Below, in pieces: positions 47,506 through 59,129 of a DNA stretch of 64,000 bases. Positions within the stretch are counted from its first letter, which is position 1; each line of letters begins with the position of its first letter. This stretch comes from Climacium dendroides. Lineage: Eukaryota > Streptophyta > Bryopsida > Hypnales > Climaciaceae. The notes below the pieces were generated by a model. It was given only the letters and a program-made list of their open reading frames with translations. It was not told where the DNA came from and did no database searches. The stretch spans positions 8,622,047 to 8,686,046 of the forward strand of contig OX467087.1 in NCBI GenBank assembly GCA_950106755.1, read 5' to 3'. The translations under genes were made by a program, and so were the position numbers.

Positions 47506-50224
47506 TTAGACAGTGGCAGCTTGCTTCTTGGCAAACTGAACACCCTTCTCGATGCTGCCCTTCAGTTCCGATTTCAAAGCATCCACAGCCTTCTTCTCGT
47601 ACTCGGTGATGCCGTCCAAATCTTCGCCAAGAATTTCCTCCACTCCCTTCTTCCCAAGCTTCACCGTCGTGGCAAAGAAAGGCAGGTCTGTCACCTGAAA
47701 GACCAAACCAACAAGCTCAAGGTGAAGCTATGGTAGAGGATACTAAAAGCCTTAGGTAACTGAACCTGTCTCCTATTGACAGACCCCTATTACCAACTGC
47801 AACTCATCTGTTCCCTTCCACTCAGTTGGTCGTCAGTTGGCAACTTCGGTGTTAAATGTCTCTGGTTTCTGATCTTTGAATGGAAAACGGGGGTGTCTCC
47901 TGTCTCAAAGTAGTTATCTAAACCTCCCAAGAGAAATTGGCTATTGTACACAAAGTAATCTCTCTGACGCTCTCTAGTGATCTACTAACGAAACCACTCC
48001 TTAGATATTGGTTTTCAATGACAGAAGAGACTTACATAAACAAAGACACTCAAATGACCCATCCTCTAACAACGATCAATAAACAAATGTGACACAAAAC
48101 TAATCCCAGGAATTCCTACATCATTACAACCAGTAGAATCAGGAACTCAGAAGCGTGGTTACCTCAGACTGGATATAAGCACATTCATAAACATCAGAAT
48201 CGCCATCCAACGCTCGCATGCAAGACTCGGCAAATCTGGCCGCAGCATATGCCTGTGAACATAAATTAGCCACACAGTGATTAACAGGATGCAAGGATAT
48301 GGCCACTGATTTATTGCAACGCTGGACAAGATTTGTTACAGCGAGCTCTTTCATACTAAACCCGTTATTAACCTGATTCCGCCTTCTATCAACTGTCCCT
48401 AATGAACCGCAACTCATCCCTAATGAACTCGGTTGCTATCAATTAGCAAGTTGGCTGTGAGCAGGACTTGTTTACATGTCTCTGGCCACTCATCTTCGAA
48501 TAGAAACAAAGGGCTTCTACTGTCTCCCACAACCTCCCACTTAGATTAACGATCATCACAGCTTGAGTGAGAAAAAATGATCTCAAGAAAGTTTAGCTCT
48601 TGCACACAAAGTGATCACTCCGGAGCTCTATCGTGCTATCAAGTACAATCAGGCCACAACGCTTACCATGGAAAGAGTAGCGGACCCGGCACCAGCCTTG
48701 GCCTCCACGACCTCAGTACCGGCATTCTGAATCCGCACAGTGAGCTCCTCGATTTCCTCAGGGGTGAACTCCACGGTGGGCTTGGTCTTGGACAGCAACG
48801 GGAGAATGGTGACACCGGCGTGTCCACCGATCACTGGAACGTTCACGTCAATCAATCGCAAATTCTTCTTTTGTGCAACAAACGTGTTGGCACGCACCAC
48901 GTCCAACGTGGTCACACCGAACACCTTCTTCGCGTCGTAAACACCTTTGGCCTTGAGAACCTCGGCAGCAATCGGGACAGTGGAGTTCACGGGGTTGCTG
49001 ATGATGTTGATCAATGCCTGGTACAATCACCACGCTAACGCTGATTACACTCAAATTTCATTATTATGACCTCTGATTCGAATAAGATATTCAAGAATAC
49101 CCTACACTATCATTGACTGTAGCACAATTGTCACAAATTCGAACTATGTCATACTGAAAATAGTTGGGACCCGAGGTGGTGAGAGCAGAGGGCTTCAAGT
49201 GGAAGAGCTGATGAAGTTTCAGTGAGGACAAGGGTGAAATGCTCACACATGGACGATCTAGGCCAGCTAGGAACTCCATATTCGAATCACAAGTTACAGT
49301 ATATTCGTGATAACGTCACACGGCGTGTGAAAACGTCACAAAGTGATGTTCGAGACGGACGTGGCTTAAATGTAGCTCTTTAGATCGCATGCGAGAAGCG
49401 TGAAGGACCCACTTTCTGGTGTACGAATTATAAACAAATTGGTTTCTTTGAAAAACTAAAGAGAAGTGAACACACTGGCTTTGATTGCTCTTGAACAAAA
49501 ACGTGTGCGTCTTCATGACTGCGGTGTTAAGACGGAGTAGACTTACCCCGGGGGCATTGTCAGCAACAGCTTCGATGAGGCTTCGCACGATCCCCGCGTT
49601 GATGTTGAACAGATCATCGCGCGTCATGCCGGGTTTGCGAGGCACTCCAGCGGGGATGATCACGAGGTCGACATCCTTCAATGCGGCGGCCAGCTCGCCA
49701 GCGCCTGTGTAGGCAGAAACCTGGCAAGCGCAATCGAATCAACGCTTAGTCGGGAAGCCAATCTAACAAGCAGCAGATTGCATTAAAAATTCCAGGAGCA
49801 CGCCGTTTACCTGAGCAGGGGTGTTGCAGTGGCTAAGATCCGCAGCGACGCCCTTGACATTCGCGATATCGTATAGCCGAAGCTCCCCCACGAGAGGCGA
49901 CATCTTGATCAAAAGCGACAGAGGTTGGCCGATCCCTCCTGCGGCGCCCAGCACGGCCACCTTGAAAGTCGACAGCCCCGATTTAGGAGCCCCTGTCGCT
50001 GCGGCGCCCGCGGAGGAGTCTGCACGCACTTGCAGCCCCGGCATAGCCCGCATCGCGCCATCGCTCTCCAAAGAAACTCTCCCATTCCGCCTCGACAAGC
50101 TCAAGCCTCGCAACCCTGAGGCCGCAACAAATCCCAAGGAAACGCTCCTGCACGACGAGGCCGTGGCGACGCCATTGGCCGCAGCGGTGGCGTGGAAGGC
50201 AGTAGTAGCAGCCATGGACGCCAT
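47506..50224 (-). CDS. pNAD-MDH: Plastid-type NAD-dependent malate dehydrogenase, 5 exons
   Basis: Interconverts malate and oxaloacetate with NAD(H). The plastid form poises NADH/NAD and supplies the malate valve in the dark. Exons 5' to 3': 50224-49811, 49720-49547, 49017-48667, 48252-48163, 47694-47506. All four introns are phase 0 with GT-AG ends, giving 405 residues. The first 80 or so residues are Ala/Ser/Arg-rich without acidic clusters at the start, as in a chloroplast transit peptide. The Rossmann motif [18 protein letters not shown] begins at about 90. R166 and R172 lie in [14 protein letters not shown]204 in ISNPVNS, D235 in TTLDVVR and His262 in IGGHAG, so the active site is complete. 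The same frame runs open upstream to 50455, which I take as 5' leader. A second Met follows at residue 4. Confidence 0.95.
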
Positions 50225-51130
50225 GGCTTTCAGGGTGTTCTGTTGCTTAAACCCTAACCAATCACACAAAGGGAAAAGCTCCGCCTCGCTGCTGCAACTG
50301 CCTGCCGAGCGCGAACTAACAACGGCCGAGTCTTTTCTAAACCACGGAGAGCTTCCAACTGACGACGCAAGCGTGGCGATGGCGGGTAGGCTGGAGACGA
50401 ATCTTTCGTGATAAGAACGAGAGGCGAGGGGATGCAGTCTCCACCACCAAAGCAACGGCCAGGCAAGCCGGCAAAATACTACGGCGTATTAAACAAAACA
50501 AAACTAAGAATTTTATTACGATGAATGAATGATGGGTCCTAAGCAGTCACTCAGTCACTAGAGCGAGAAAGGGATCCCGAATCCTCAGCCGTCGATCTCC
50601 TGCCACCAACGTGTAACGATTGAAGGAGCCCGCAAGAAGGACCTTTTCAAACTCCTTTTTCGTTACGGATCTGCCGTGCCAACCCCGTGTACTTTTTTTT
50701 CACAGCACAAGCGCGCTGCCCCTAAAACCCTAAGATTCGATGTGCCCTAGGGTTTATTCTCGTGAAGCCCGACGTGGAACGAGATCGGAGCTTCGCGTGA
50801 CCGTTGCTGCGGAGATTGCGTGTGAGTTGCAAGCTGTAGCTTGTTGCGAAGAGTCTTTGGCATGCAGTGATGTCAATACTGAGTTTCAGGACATGGGTGG
50901 TAGCTTGTCAGAAGCGTGCTGTTCATGGTTTTCCAACGAGCTATGGTTTGTATGATTTGAACCAGAAATGAGCAAGAATTCTCGAAACAAATTGTTTGGA
51001 AGAGATTAGTAAATCCAGAATCACCTAACTGCAAAGGAAGGGTATTTGTTTTCGGAGAACCGGATACGTCTCTGAGGCTGAGCACATGGTCTGGTTTGCC
51101 CAAAACCCTACTTAAAATTAGGAAGTGTTA
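50225..51130. promoter_or_regulatory. 5' region of the malate dehydrogenase gene with teloboxes
   Basis: AAACCCTAA occurs at 50249-50257, just upstream of the start codon on the minus strand, and at 50725-50733. CCCTAGGGTTTA follows at about 50745. Such telobox elements are common in plant housekeeping promoters. A 71-residue plus-strand frame at 50740-50955 could be the start of a divergent transcript, but it has no motif. Confidence 0.45.
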
Positions 51131-51714
51131 TACTCTCTCTGTCCTGAAATAAATCCGGGGTTTTCAAATATACTTGTCTCAAATTAAATTAAATATTTGT
51201 TTTTTACAACTTGATGGACAATAGCTAAAGCTAATTTGAACACCCTAAAGCAAAAGAATTCACAAATATCACATTCTATAGGCTTTAAAGCAGTTCAATC
51301 CTTGCAAAGAGGATCGAAATGCAACCTCTAACCAACCAAAGATGAAAAATTCAACCCACAACGATACAAAAGCTACTACTAACAAATCTTTTGTTGAGAA
51401 TTTCATGTACTTGGATCATGGGACATTGTTACAATTGAATATAAAGGACATCAATGAACATCGCTACACTAACACTGCTTGGAGAATGATCAAAATTAAT
51501 ACCATTGGAGCAATTCCAAAAAGGAGAAAAAAAATTGTCAATTTTGCTACCTATCTTCAACACGCACCACTTTATTGTTGACTTCCACTTTTTCACACCT
51601 AGTGGGATTTAGTAGAAGCTACAATAACTACACAATTCTTTGAAAATAGGAGCTATTCTTACCACTCTAGCCATTTTTAGGAAACCCTAAATTTATTTGG
51701 GAATAGAGGTAGTA
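51131..51714 (+). mobile_element. Stowaway-like element, 584 bp, plus orientation
   Basis: Ends TACTCTCTCTGTCCTGAAAT and, inverted, TACTACCTCTATTCCCAAAT, both then AAAT and AGG/GGG text. Its inverted sister at 56885-57466 matches along the whole length. A short frame inside (51342-51581) is preserved in the sister as KDINxHxYTNTxWRMIKIN, then TIGAIPKR. This may be a trace of a captured or ancestral coding piece. No transposase. Confidence 0.85.
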
Positions 51715-52429
51715 CAATTCATCTTGAAATGCATGTTTGATGACTTTTCAAAAGCATGACACTTAAAACATTTGACTCACAATTGAGCATAAATCTCAAT
51801 TTGAAACTTTCAATGCAAATTTAGATTAGATTAAACCTAACATTTACTGCACACTTCCAAAAACTAGACAATAGTTGTTGTCATTTACCAAACAATAACC
51901 ACACAATTCAACTATCAATTCAATTTTGATGGGAACATAATTTTGTATCACTATCCAATGAGTGCACATTGTGGTGAAGGATTGTAAGGAATTTTGAACT
52001 TAGAATTGAGCTTCACCACCTTTAAATCGCATTAAAATTTATAGAAAGAAATCTTTTTTGCATTCAATTTTTTGAAGGTGAAATTAAATATGACATTTAA
52101 CAATCATGCCAAATTGCAAAATATTCAAGTCTCTATGTTCATGGGAAGTAGGATTTGAATTTACTCTATATCATCTCCGGTTAGCAAGGTCTTTTTATAC
52201 TTGCCAATCTAGTTAAAAGTGACAAGAGATATTTATGCAATTCTTGATGGCCTCTCAAATTTTTATTTTTGTTTTTAGAATATAAATAGAATAAAATATT
52301 AATTTGTTGCACTATGGCAATGGATCTCAAGATTTTTACAAATTTATTCCTTATTATTATTGAAAGAGATTTGATTTATGTTTAGGTGCTAAACCATTTG
52401 ATATAGGTTGTTGTAATTTAAGGGCATGT
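51715..52429. other. AT-rich spacer
   Basis: Nothing recognised. Confidence 0.45.
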
Positions 52430-52740
52430 ATGTGTGCTATAATTTGGGTCCTTTAATCATTGGTTGTAGGAGTGGTACCAAACTACATACATATATGTAG
52501 TTAAGAAGTAGGCTATGTAATAAATGAATTTTAATGTTGAAAATAATGAAAGTTATTATTTATTTATTATATAGACATAGTGAGCGTGTAGTGATTTGTG
52601 AAGTTCAGTAATTCCGTATTAGTGAACACAAGGTTTGTTAGGATGTTTTATTAGGGGGTATCATTGAGAAGGACTAGTAGAATTTGATTATCTTCTAAGT
52701 GTTTTTTTAGAGTAGAATGTTTTTGGAATATTTAATTGTT
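52430..52740 (+). repeat. Diverged dispersed repeat, member 3
   Basis: Third relative of 35030-35300 and 45205-45540: GTGGTACCAAACTACATACA, GAAGTAGGCTATGTAA, then AGGGGGTATCATTGAGAAGG with TTTGATTATCTTC at the end. Alignment is by eye and diverged. Confidence 0.45.
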
Positions 52741-54113
52741 ATTTGGTTGATTGTTGCTAATGTGCGTTGTATGGCATGTTTTGAAATGTGAAAAGTAATT
52801 TGTAGTATTTGAAATGAGGTGTGTGTGCCGCTCCATACGCTCTTGCACTAAAAACTATTAGTAAATTTGTTTGCCACCTGCAAGAATAAATGGATTAAAT
52901 GAGGGAGTTGTATTTGTTGGTTTTGAAATTTGTTGCATTTTGTGGGAATTTGTCATTGCAAAATGCAAGTTCAATGAATTGTAAAGCATGTTATGGAGAT
53001 GGAGAGGGAAGGGGTGTATATTGAAAGCATAGTGTTGGGATTCATAATATGTCAAGATTGAGTTTGGCATTACATTGACATTTGGTTGATGGTGGACATA
53101 TGTATGGGTGTATCTAGGGAGGAATAGTTTGTTATAGAGGTTTATTTTGGAATGTCCCAACATTCATCAGGATGGAATGTTTTGATTGAGAATGGGAGAG
53201 GATCAATGTATGTATTTGTAGGACTGCTCTATTATGGTGTTGAATTTCTAGTAGTTTAATATGTAATTTTAAGGAAGTACATATAACCATGTGTTTTTAT
53301 ATTGTAGAGTTTACATGTAGATGGCCAAGTTGGATTATAAAGTGAGGAATTTTTTTGCATTTACTGGTGTATTTTGGGCTTTTTTGTGTGATTTCAAGTT
53401 GGTTTTTAGTCCTATTTGGGTCATTTTGTCCAACTGGTTATGTTAATTTGAACTTGTTTTGTGCTTATCGAGTTGATTTGTTTTGAGTTTAAGCCAGGTT
53501 GAGTTCCTTGTGTCGATATGAGTTGGCTTTTCTTGTGAGGTAAATTTTTCCTTTGGGAATATTAAGTTGTGGTTGTGGTGCTAATTGAATTTGTTTTGGG
53601 TTATGGATTTCGAGTTGGATCAGTCTGTTGTCTGGTTGTAGTTTCCAATTTGGATGTCTAATCAAGGGTCCAAGTAAGCAATGTGGCACTTAATTTGTCC
53701 TAGTTGGAATTTCAGTTGATTTGGGAAGTTTAGCCGAGTTGGTTGAGGTAGTTGGTCTTCGTCTCTCTCGGCTCCTATTTGGTCTGATTTTTCTTTCATT
53801 TTCTTTTACCCATTATCGAGCGAATTTCCAATGCGTGTCCCGGCTAGTTGTGTTGTGTATTTTGTTTTCTTGTGTGTGTTCTTGTGTCTGTCAATGTTGA
53901 TCCAAGGTCGGATCGGTCTGAGTGTGTCTATGTCCTAGTTGGAAGTATGTGCTGAAATTGAAGATTGTCATTAGATAGTGGAGAAAGAAAGGAATTGGAT
54001 TTGAGATTAGCAAGTTAGAATTGCAAGATTGAAATGATGAAGATAGTTGTATGCTATGAGAAGTAGAACAATGATTGAATTGTAAACGGTGATTTCATCA
54101 CCAATTTGGAGTT
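52741..54113. other. T/G-rich intergenic DNA
   Basis: Plus strand rich in GTTGG, GAGTTGG and TTGTG words from about 53380 to 53960. No gene. About 52893-52930 (AATGAGGGAGTTGTATTTG) resembles text just left of the 36044 repeat. Confidence 0.4.
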
Positions 54114-54152
54114 ATAAAAATAAAAAATAAAAAATAAAAAAATAAAAAAAAT
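54114..54152 (+). repeat. A-rich (TAAAAAA)n microsatellite
   Basis: Several TAAAAAA-like units in a row. Such tails often mark the 3' end of a LINE or SINE insertion, but I saw no retroelement protein to its left. Confidence 0.7.
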
Positions 54153-55184
54153 TTAAAATCAATTTGATGTATGTGAATTTATTTTGTGATGTCGTTGTAG
54201 TCTCAATGATTGCTAAATTTCTAAATTGGATCTTGGTTTTCTATTTGAAAATTGAATTTCCTATTTTAGACATTAGTCCTATTAGCAAATTAATCCTACT
54301 TAACCATCTCCCTCGGAACGAACTTATTATACTAATGGATAATCTCCAATTGGGAATCATCCTTCTTCTACATTACATTAGGCATGTTATTGTAAAGAAT
54401 TTTTTGGGTTGAAAAGAATGTTTTATAGCATATCTCGTGTGTTGTAGGAATCTAAACTTGAGTAAGTGTATGCTTTGTGCATTTGAGATGAGTGGGATAT
54501 TCTTTGTAAATTTATGAATATATAAAGCTTTTAAGTGTATGAAGCTCTTATACATCTTCACATCGACTTGCATACATACACAATGATTGTTACTTATCAC
54601 AATGACCATTACTTGATTGTACGAGCAAATCATTATTGTCTAGAATTTTTGAAACATCGAGTCATAGTTTATTGAATTACATCAATAGTTATGTGTAGTA
54701 TTAATGCAACCCCATCCATCCATTAAGTTAGATTGTTTATTTGATACATTGAGATCTCTCAGACCATGCATCCCTTGTTGGTGTATTTAATACTATTAGA
54801 AAACCCTCAGTGAGGAGGGGTGCACAATTTTTGTTTCGTAATGTTTGGACCTAGGATGTGAAAGTTATTGAATTTCAAAGTATTTATGAGCTAGAAAATT
54901 AGATAGTTAATTTAATTTTGCTTTTGACCATGGCAACAACACAAGGCATACTAGTACTAACTAAATTAGAAGTAGAGAGAATTGTGCAAGAGAGAAAGGT
55001 TGAAGCAATTTGAGGGCCTCTTAATTATAGCTTCTATAGAATGGTGGCACAAATCTTTCTATGGGCAACATTCTAACATAGGAGAAATTTAAAAAAAAAT
55101 TGGACATGCAATTTATGCTCTTCTAATTTGTGTCTATGGAAATGGGACACTTGATGTCCTTTCGTGTTCAAATTCCATTTGTAG
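54153..55184. other. AT-rich spacer
   Basis: An 82-residue frame at 54164-54412 is hydrophobic but has no motif. Nothing else recognised. Confidence 0.4.
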
Positions 55185-55188
55185 TTAA

Positions 55189-55398
55189 TCCCTTAATGCC
55201 TCAATCCTTTTTTGAATTTTTGTATATATCTTTGTCCAAAAATATTGTTTACTAGAATTTCATGAAATTGGTCATTAAGGAAAGTTGTCTTCTCAAGATT
55301 CAAGTATTGCATTAGATGAATGAAAAATTAGTTGTACAAACAGTGCTTGCAAGCCCTTTGTTCATCATCCAAAATGTGGACGTTGAAGTACTTAAGGG
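55189..55398. mobile_element. Possible TTAA-flanked MITE, 210 bp
   Basis: TTAA at 55185-55188 and 55399-55402. Tips TCCCTTAATGCCTCAA and, inverted, CCCTTAAGTACTTCAA agree only with a one-base offset and some mismatches, so this is a weaker member. It ends 41 bases before the CACTA-like element at 55440. Confidence 0.4.
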
Positions 55399-55439
55399 TT
55401 AATCTTTCTACAAGTAACATGTTCTTTGATCACTGGTCA

Positions 55440-56752
55440 TACTATAAGAAAACAACATTTTGGAGGTTGTTTTTGCAAAACAGGCCATATTGTGTTAAAC
55501 ATCACTGTGTCGATGGGTTTTGGGCCTCCAAGATGAGAATTCAAAGTGATGTCGACAAAAACATATATCAATAATATGGAAAAGGATGTCATGTCAACAT
55601 AGACAAGCTTGTTAAAAGCAACATTTACAAAAACACGTTTGTGTTTTTTTAAAGTCACAAAAAACACAAAGATGCCACGTCAACAAATAAATTCATTTTG
55701 ACTATGGATAAATTTATAAAAATTACTATGATCAATGGTAAAATGTTGAACATATGTGAAAAATTGAAGGAAAAAATAGTCATGTGACATATTTTACAAA
55801 AAGTAAAGAAAAATGGATGGATGTGCATTTTGCTACTATAGATGAAAAGAGCTAGTCTTTATACAAGTGAGGTGGTGAGAAGTGAAACAATCTATATGTG
55901 ACATCTAAAAAAATTGTGTTCAATGTAAAATGCCTATGATGTTTTTCCTAATGTTTAAAACAACATGTAGATGTTAAAAACAACACCTACATGTTTAAAA
56001 TGATGTTAAGATGGACAACAACAAGTTCTTATATTTAGTTATCTCATATCTTTTGTCTCATCATAAACGAACTATAGATATAAGTATGACCTCTTTTCCC
56101 TTCATTCTTACTAACTTTTAATGAAGAAATTTCTTCATTTCACCATAAAAAATTCAAGGAAATGGTAGATGATGAGTTTTCTTCAATTCTTGTTGAATTT
56201 AATATATTTTTTATTTAATTTATTTTAATTAATTAATTTTTATTGATGTTTTCTTGAAAGTATGGTATGCACTAATTGATGTCTTGAAAGACATCTAATT
56301 TGACGTCTCAAAAAACAACATTAAAATTTTCAAAAACTAAATTGACATCAAGTGTCATGTCATCCTACTAGTCGTTCACATCATGATTTTTTGTGTTTGA
56401 TGTCACCTTCCACGTCACCTTCCACATCACCTTCCACGTCACCTTCCACGTCACCTTCCACATCACCTTCCACGTCAAAATGATTTTGGATGAAAAATTG
56501 CCTCTGTAGCATTTCCCACGCACTTTTGCCCTCCACGTGGTACACTCATAGCTGCTTTTAGAAACCTATTGTAGGTGATGTTTTCCAAAAACAAGTTGTG
56601 ATTTTGCACATTTTTGGGAAAACAAGACATGTTTTTTGCCACATTGAAATAGACGGATTTTTGGTCAAATTGACTCAAACATAGTCCTTGTTGTACTAGA
56701 CATCACTTCATGTTTTTTTAAATATAAAAAAACCTGCCATTTTTTTATAGTA
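55440..56752. mobile_element. CACTA-like non-autonomous element, 1.3 kb
   Basis: Left end TACTATAAGAAAACAACA, right end inverted TACTATAAAAAAATGGCA, with TCA on both sides (55437-55439 and 56753-56755) as a 3-bp target duplication. The first base at both ends is T where CACTA elements have C. The interior is AT-rich with a 72-bp array of CACCTTCCACRT. No transposase frame. Confidence 0.7.
56404..56475 (+). repeat. Six tandem 12-bp units
   Basis: CACCTTCCACGT or CACCTTCCACAT, exactly six times, inside the right part of the CACTA-like element. Confidence 0.92.
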
Positions 56753-56884
56753 TCATTGACTAGAATTTTTTCAAATTTTTTGTTGATGGACGTTTTGGAA
56801 TTCCCTTGTGGAATTAATCCACCAACGGATTCTAACATGGAGTGTAAACTGGTTCCACTTCAAATGGAATCCACTCTTGCAACA

Positions 56885-57466
56885 TACTACCTCCGTGCCG
56901 AAATAAATCCAGGATTTCCTAAAAATGGCTAGATTAGTGTGAGAGTAGTTCCTATTTTCAAAGGATTGTGTAGTTATTGTAGCTTCTACTAAACCCCACT
57001 AGGTGTGGAAGAGTGAAAGTCAACCATGAAGCAGCACATGTTGAAAACAGGCAATGAAATCGACAATTTTTTTTTCCTTTTTGGAATTGCTCCAATGGTA
57101 TTAATTTTGATCATTCTCCAAGTAGTGTTGGTGTAGTGATGTCCATTGATGTCCTTTGTATTCAATTTTGACAATGTCTAGTGATTTAAGTCCGAGAAAT
57201 TCTCAACAAAAGATTTGTTAGTAGTAGCTTTTGTATAGTTATAGGTTGAATTTTTCATCTTTGGTCAGTTAGAGGTTGCATTTTGATCCCCTTTGCAAGG
57301 ATTGAATTGCTATAAAATCTATGGAATGTGGTATTTTTAGATTTTTTTGCTTTTGGGTGTTCAAACTAGCTATAGTTGTCCATTAAGTTGTGGAGAGCAA
57401 ATCTTGAATTTAATTTGGGACAAATATATTTTAAAACCCTAGATTTATTTCGGGACAGAGGTAGTA
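56885..57466 (-). mobile_element. Stowaway-like element, 582 bp, minus orientation
   Basis: Inverted sister of 51131-51714. Ends TACTACCTCCGTGCCGAAAT and, inverted, TACTACCTCTGTCCCGAAAT, differing at two of 20 positions. Interior homology is continuous, including the small preserved frame (57174-56989 on the minus strand). Confidence 0.87.
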
Positions 57467-58089
57467 TTAATTTGTAGTTGCATTTGGCTTATGAAACAGC
57501 CCTTCTATAGGTGGCAGAAAATGTCCAGATGACAATTTGTTTCAACCACCACTTTTACACCAGGGCTTACCCCCAACTCACTACTCACTGACGAATGATC
57601 CATGTACAACACAAATCAGGTGCACAAAAAAGCACAGGAAATGATAAAGTAAAAGCGTAAAAATTTAAATTTCAAAGTAAAAGCACACAAATTTAAATTA
57701 TAAAGTAAAATCATAAAGGATAAAATAATAATGTAAAAATACAGTCGTAACCTAAAAGTGGTAACCCACAACTTTTACATTACCGTGCATTAGTATATAA
57801 TAGTACATAATAATTTCAAACTTTTACTTGTTAAGACATGTTTTGGTGCTACATTTTCATGTATTTATGTAATGAATAGCTTGTGTTGTTGTTTAGCTCA
57901 TCAACATGCATGGATTTGCATAGTTATAGATTACATTTACCTATCCAAAATCTTTGTTTGAATGGATTGAAATGATACAATCAATCATTTCAAATGAGTT
58001 TTAAATAAAAATAATACAACGCAAAGGCATATATGCGATAGTCAAACATTATTTGAAGGATTGTTATAGACCCAAAGTTAGAGTCTAGA
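57467..58089. other. AT-rich spacer with short AAAGTAAAA repeats
   Basis: About 57645-57730 holds three ~28-bp units beginning AAAGTAAAA and followed by TTTAAATT-like text. No gene. Confidence 0.5.
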
Positions 58090-59040
58090 TATACTGCACT
58101 TCAATAAGTAGGGCAAGGAATCTATGGATTAGTTTGGAAAGCTATTGAGAATGGCACCAAGGAAGTGGTGGCTATAAAGCAATTAAAGAGTAAATCTATT
58201 GCCAAGAAATATGAAGAGGGAAAAAATTGGAGGAAATAGTGACTTTGGAGCCTCAAAAGATCATCCTAATATTATACAATTAAACAAGTTGTAAAATACA
58301 ATGATGAGTTGTTTTACATGTTTGAGGAGATGCCAACCAATTTGTTGGAAATGATTATTTATAGAACCCCTCCATTTGAAGTAGAAATTCAATCGTGGAT
58401 GTATCAAATCCTTCAAGCAATGGCCTATATGCATAGCAAGCGGTATATTCATTGTGACCTTAAGCCATAGAATATATTAGCCAATGAAGGGATCTTGAAG
58501 CTAGCCAACTTTAATTTATCAAAGGAAATGGGCCTTTGTTTAAATAACTCTACTAAGCTTGCAAATAAGTTGGGGTATTGTGGAAAAGAAGGTTGCACAT
58601 ATAGATGTCATCCAATAGTATCAAGCACCCAAGATTCTATTTTATTCTCCATCTTATTCCACATATACAAACATGTGGTCTTTAGGGATCATTATGGTAA
58701 AGATGTTTCAATCTCGACTCCTTTTTCCTAGCACAAGTGAAGGAAGTCAACTTCATCAAATTTCCGTAGTACTTGGTTCACCAAATTATTAGAAACAGGA
58801 TTGGAAAGAAGGATGTACGCTTGCAAATGCTTACAACTTCAAGTTCCAAAATACATTTCCACTGGTCAACCATACAATCAACATCCTTTGTATAAGCCAT
58901 TTAGCCTTAGATTTGATGCAATCATTGATAGTTTGGGATCCGCAAAAGCGCCTCATTGCGTTAGAAGCCTTACATCATCCCTTTTTCAAAGTCAAACCAA
59001 ACTTGCATCCAAACAATTCTATTTTGATGTGAACATGTAA
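58090..59040 (+). pseudogene. MAK/RCK-type protein kinase, processed pseudogene
   Basis: Kinase subdomains appear in order across several frames with no introns: VGQGIYGLVWKAI (Gly loop, 58108), VVAIKQLKSKS (Lys), YIHCDLKP then a stop and NILANEG (catalytic loop, near 58443), LANFNLSKE where DFG is expected, and later IVWDPQKRLIALEALHHPFF (subdomain XI) near 58940. There are in-frame stops, frameshifts, HRD changed to HCD and DFG changed to NFN. The order of motifs and the FP-TSE-like segment near 58730 suggest the MAK/MOK/ICK group. Dead; probably a reverse-transcribed copy. A TTAA element starts 90 bases to the right. Confidence 0.75.
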
Positions 59041-59129
59041 ACCTAGAACTATTCCTCATCCAATTGGACATAAGCAAAGCATTATATGACTTATACATGG
59101 AAAACAATGAAGAACAATGCCTTGCTTAA

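Noticed and set aside
58495..58731. 78-residue open frame in the kinase relic as a separate small gene
   Set aside because: It is only the stretch between two stops of a broken kinase and begins inside a kinase subdomain.
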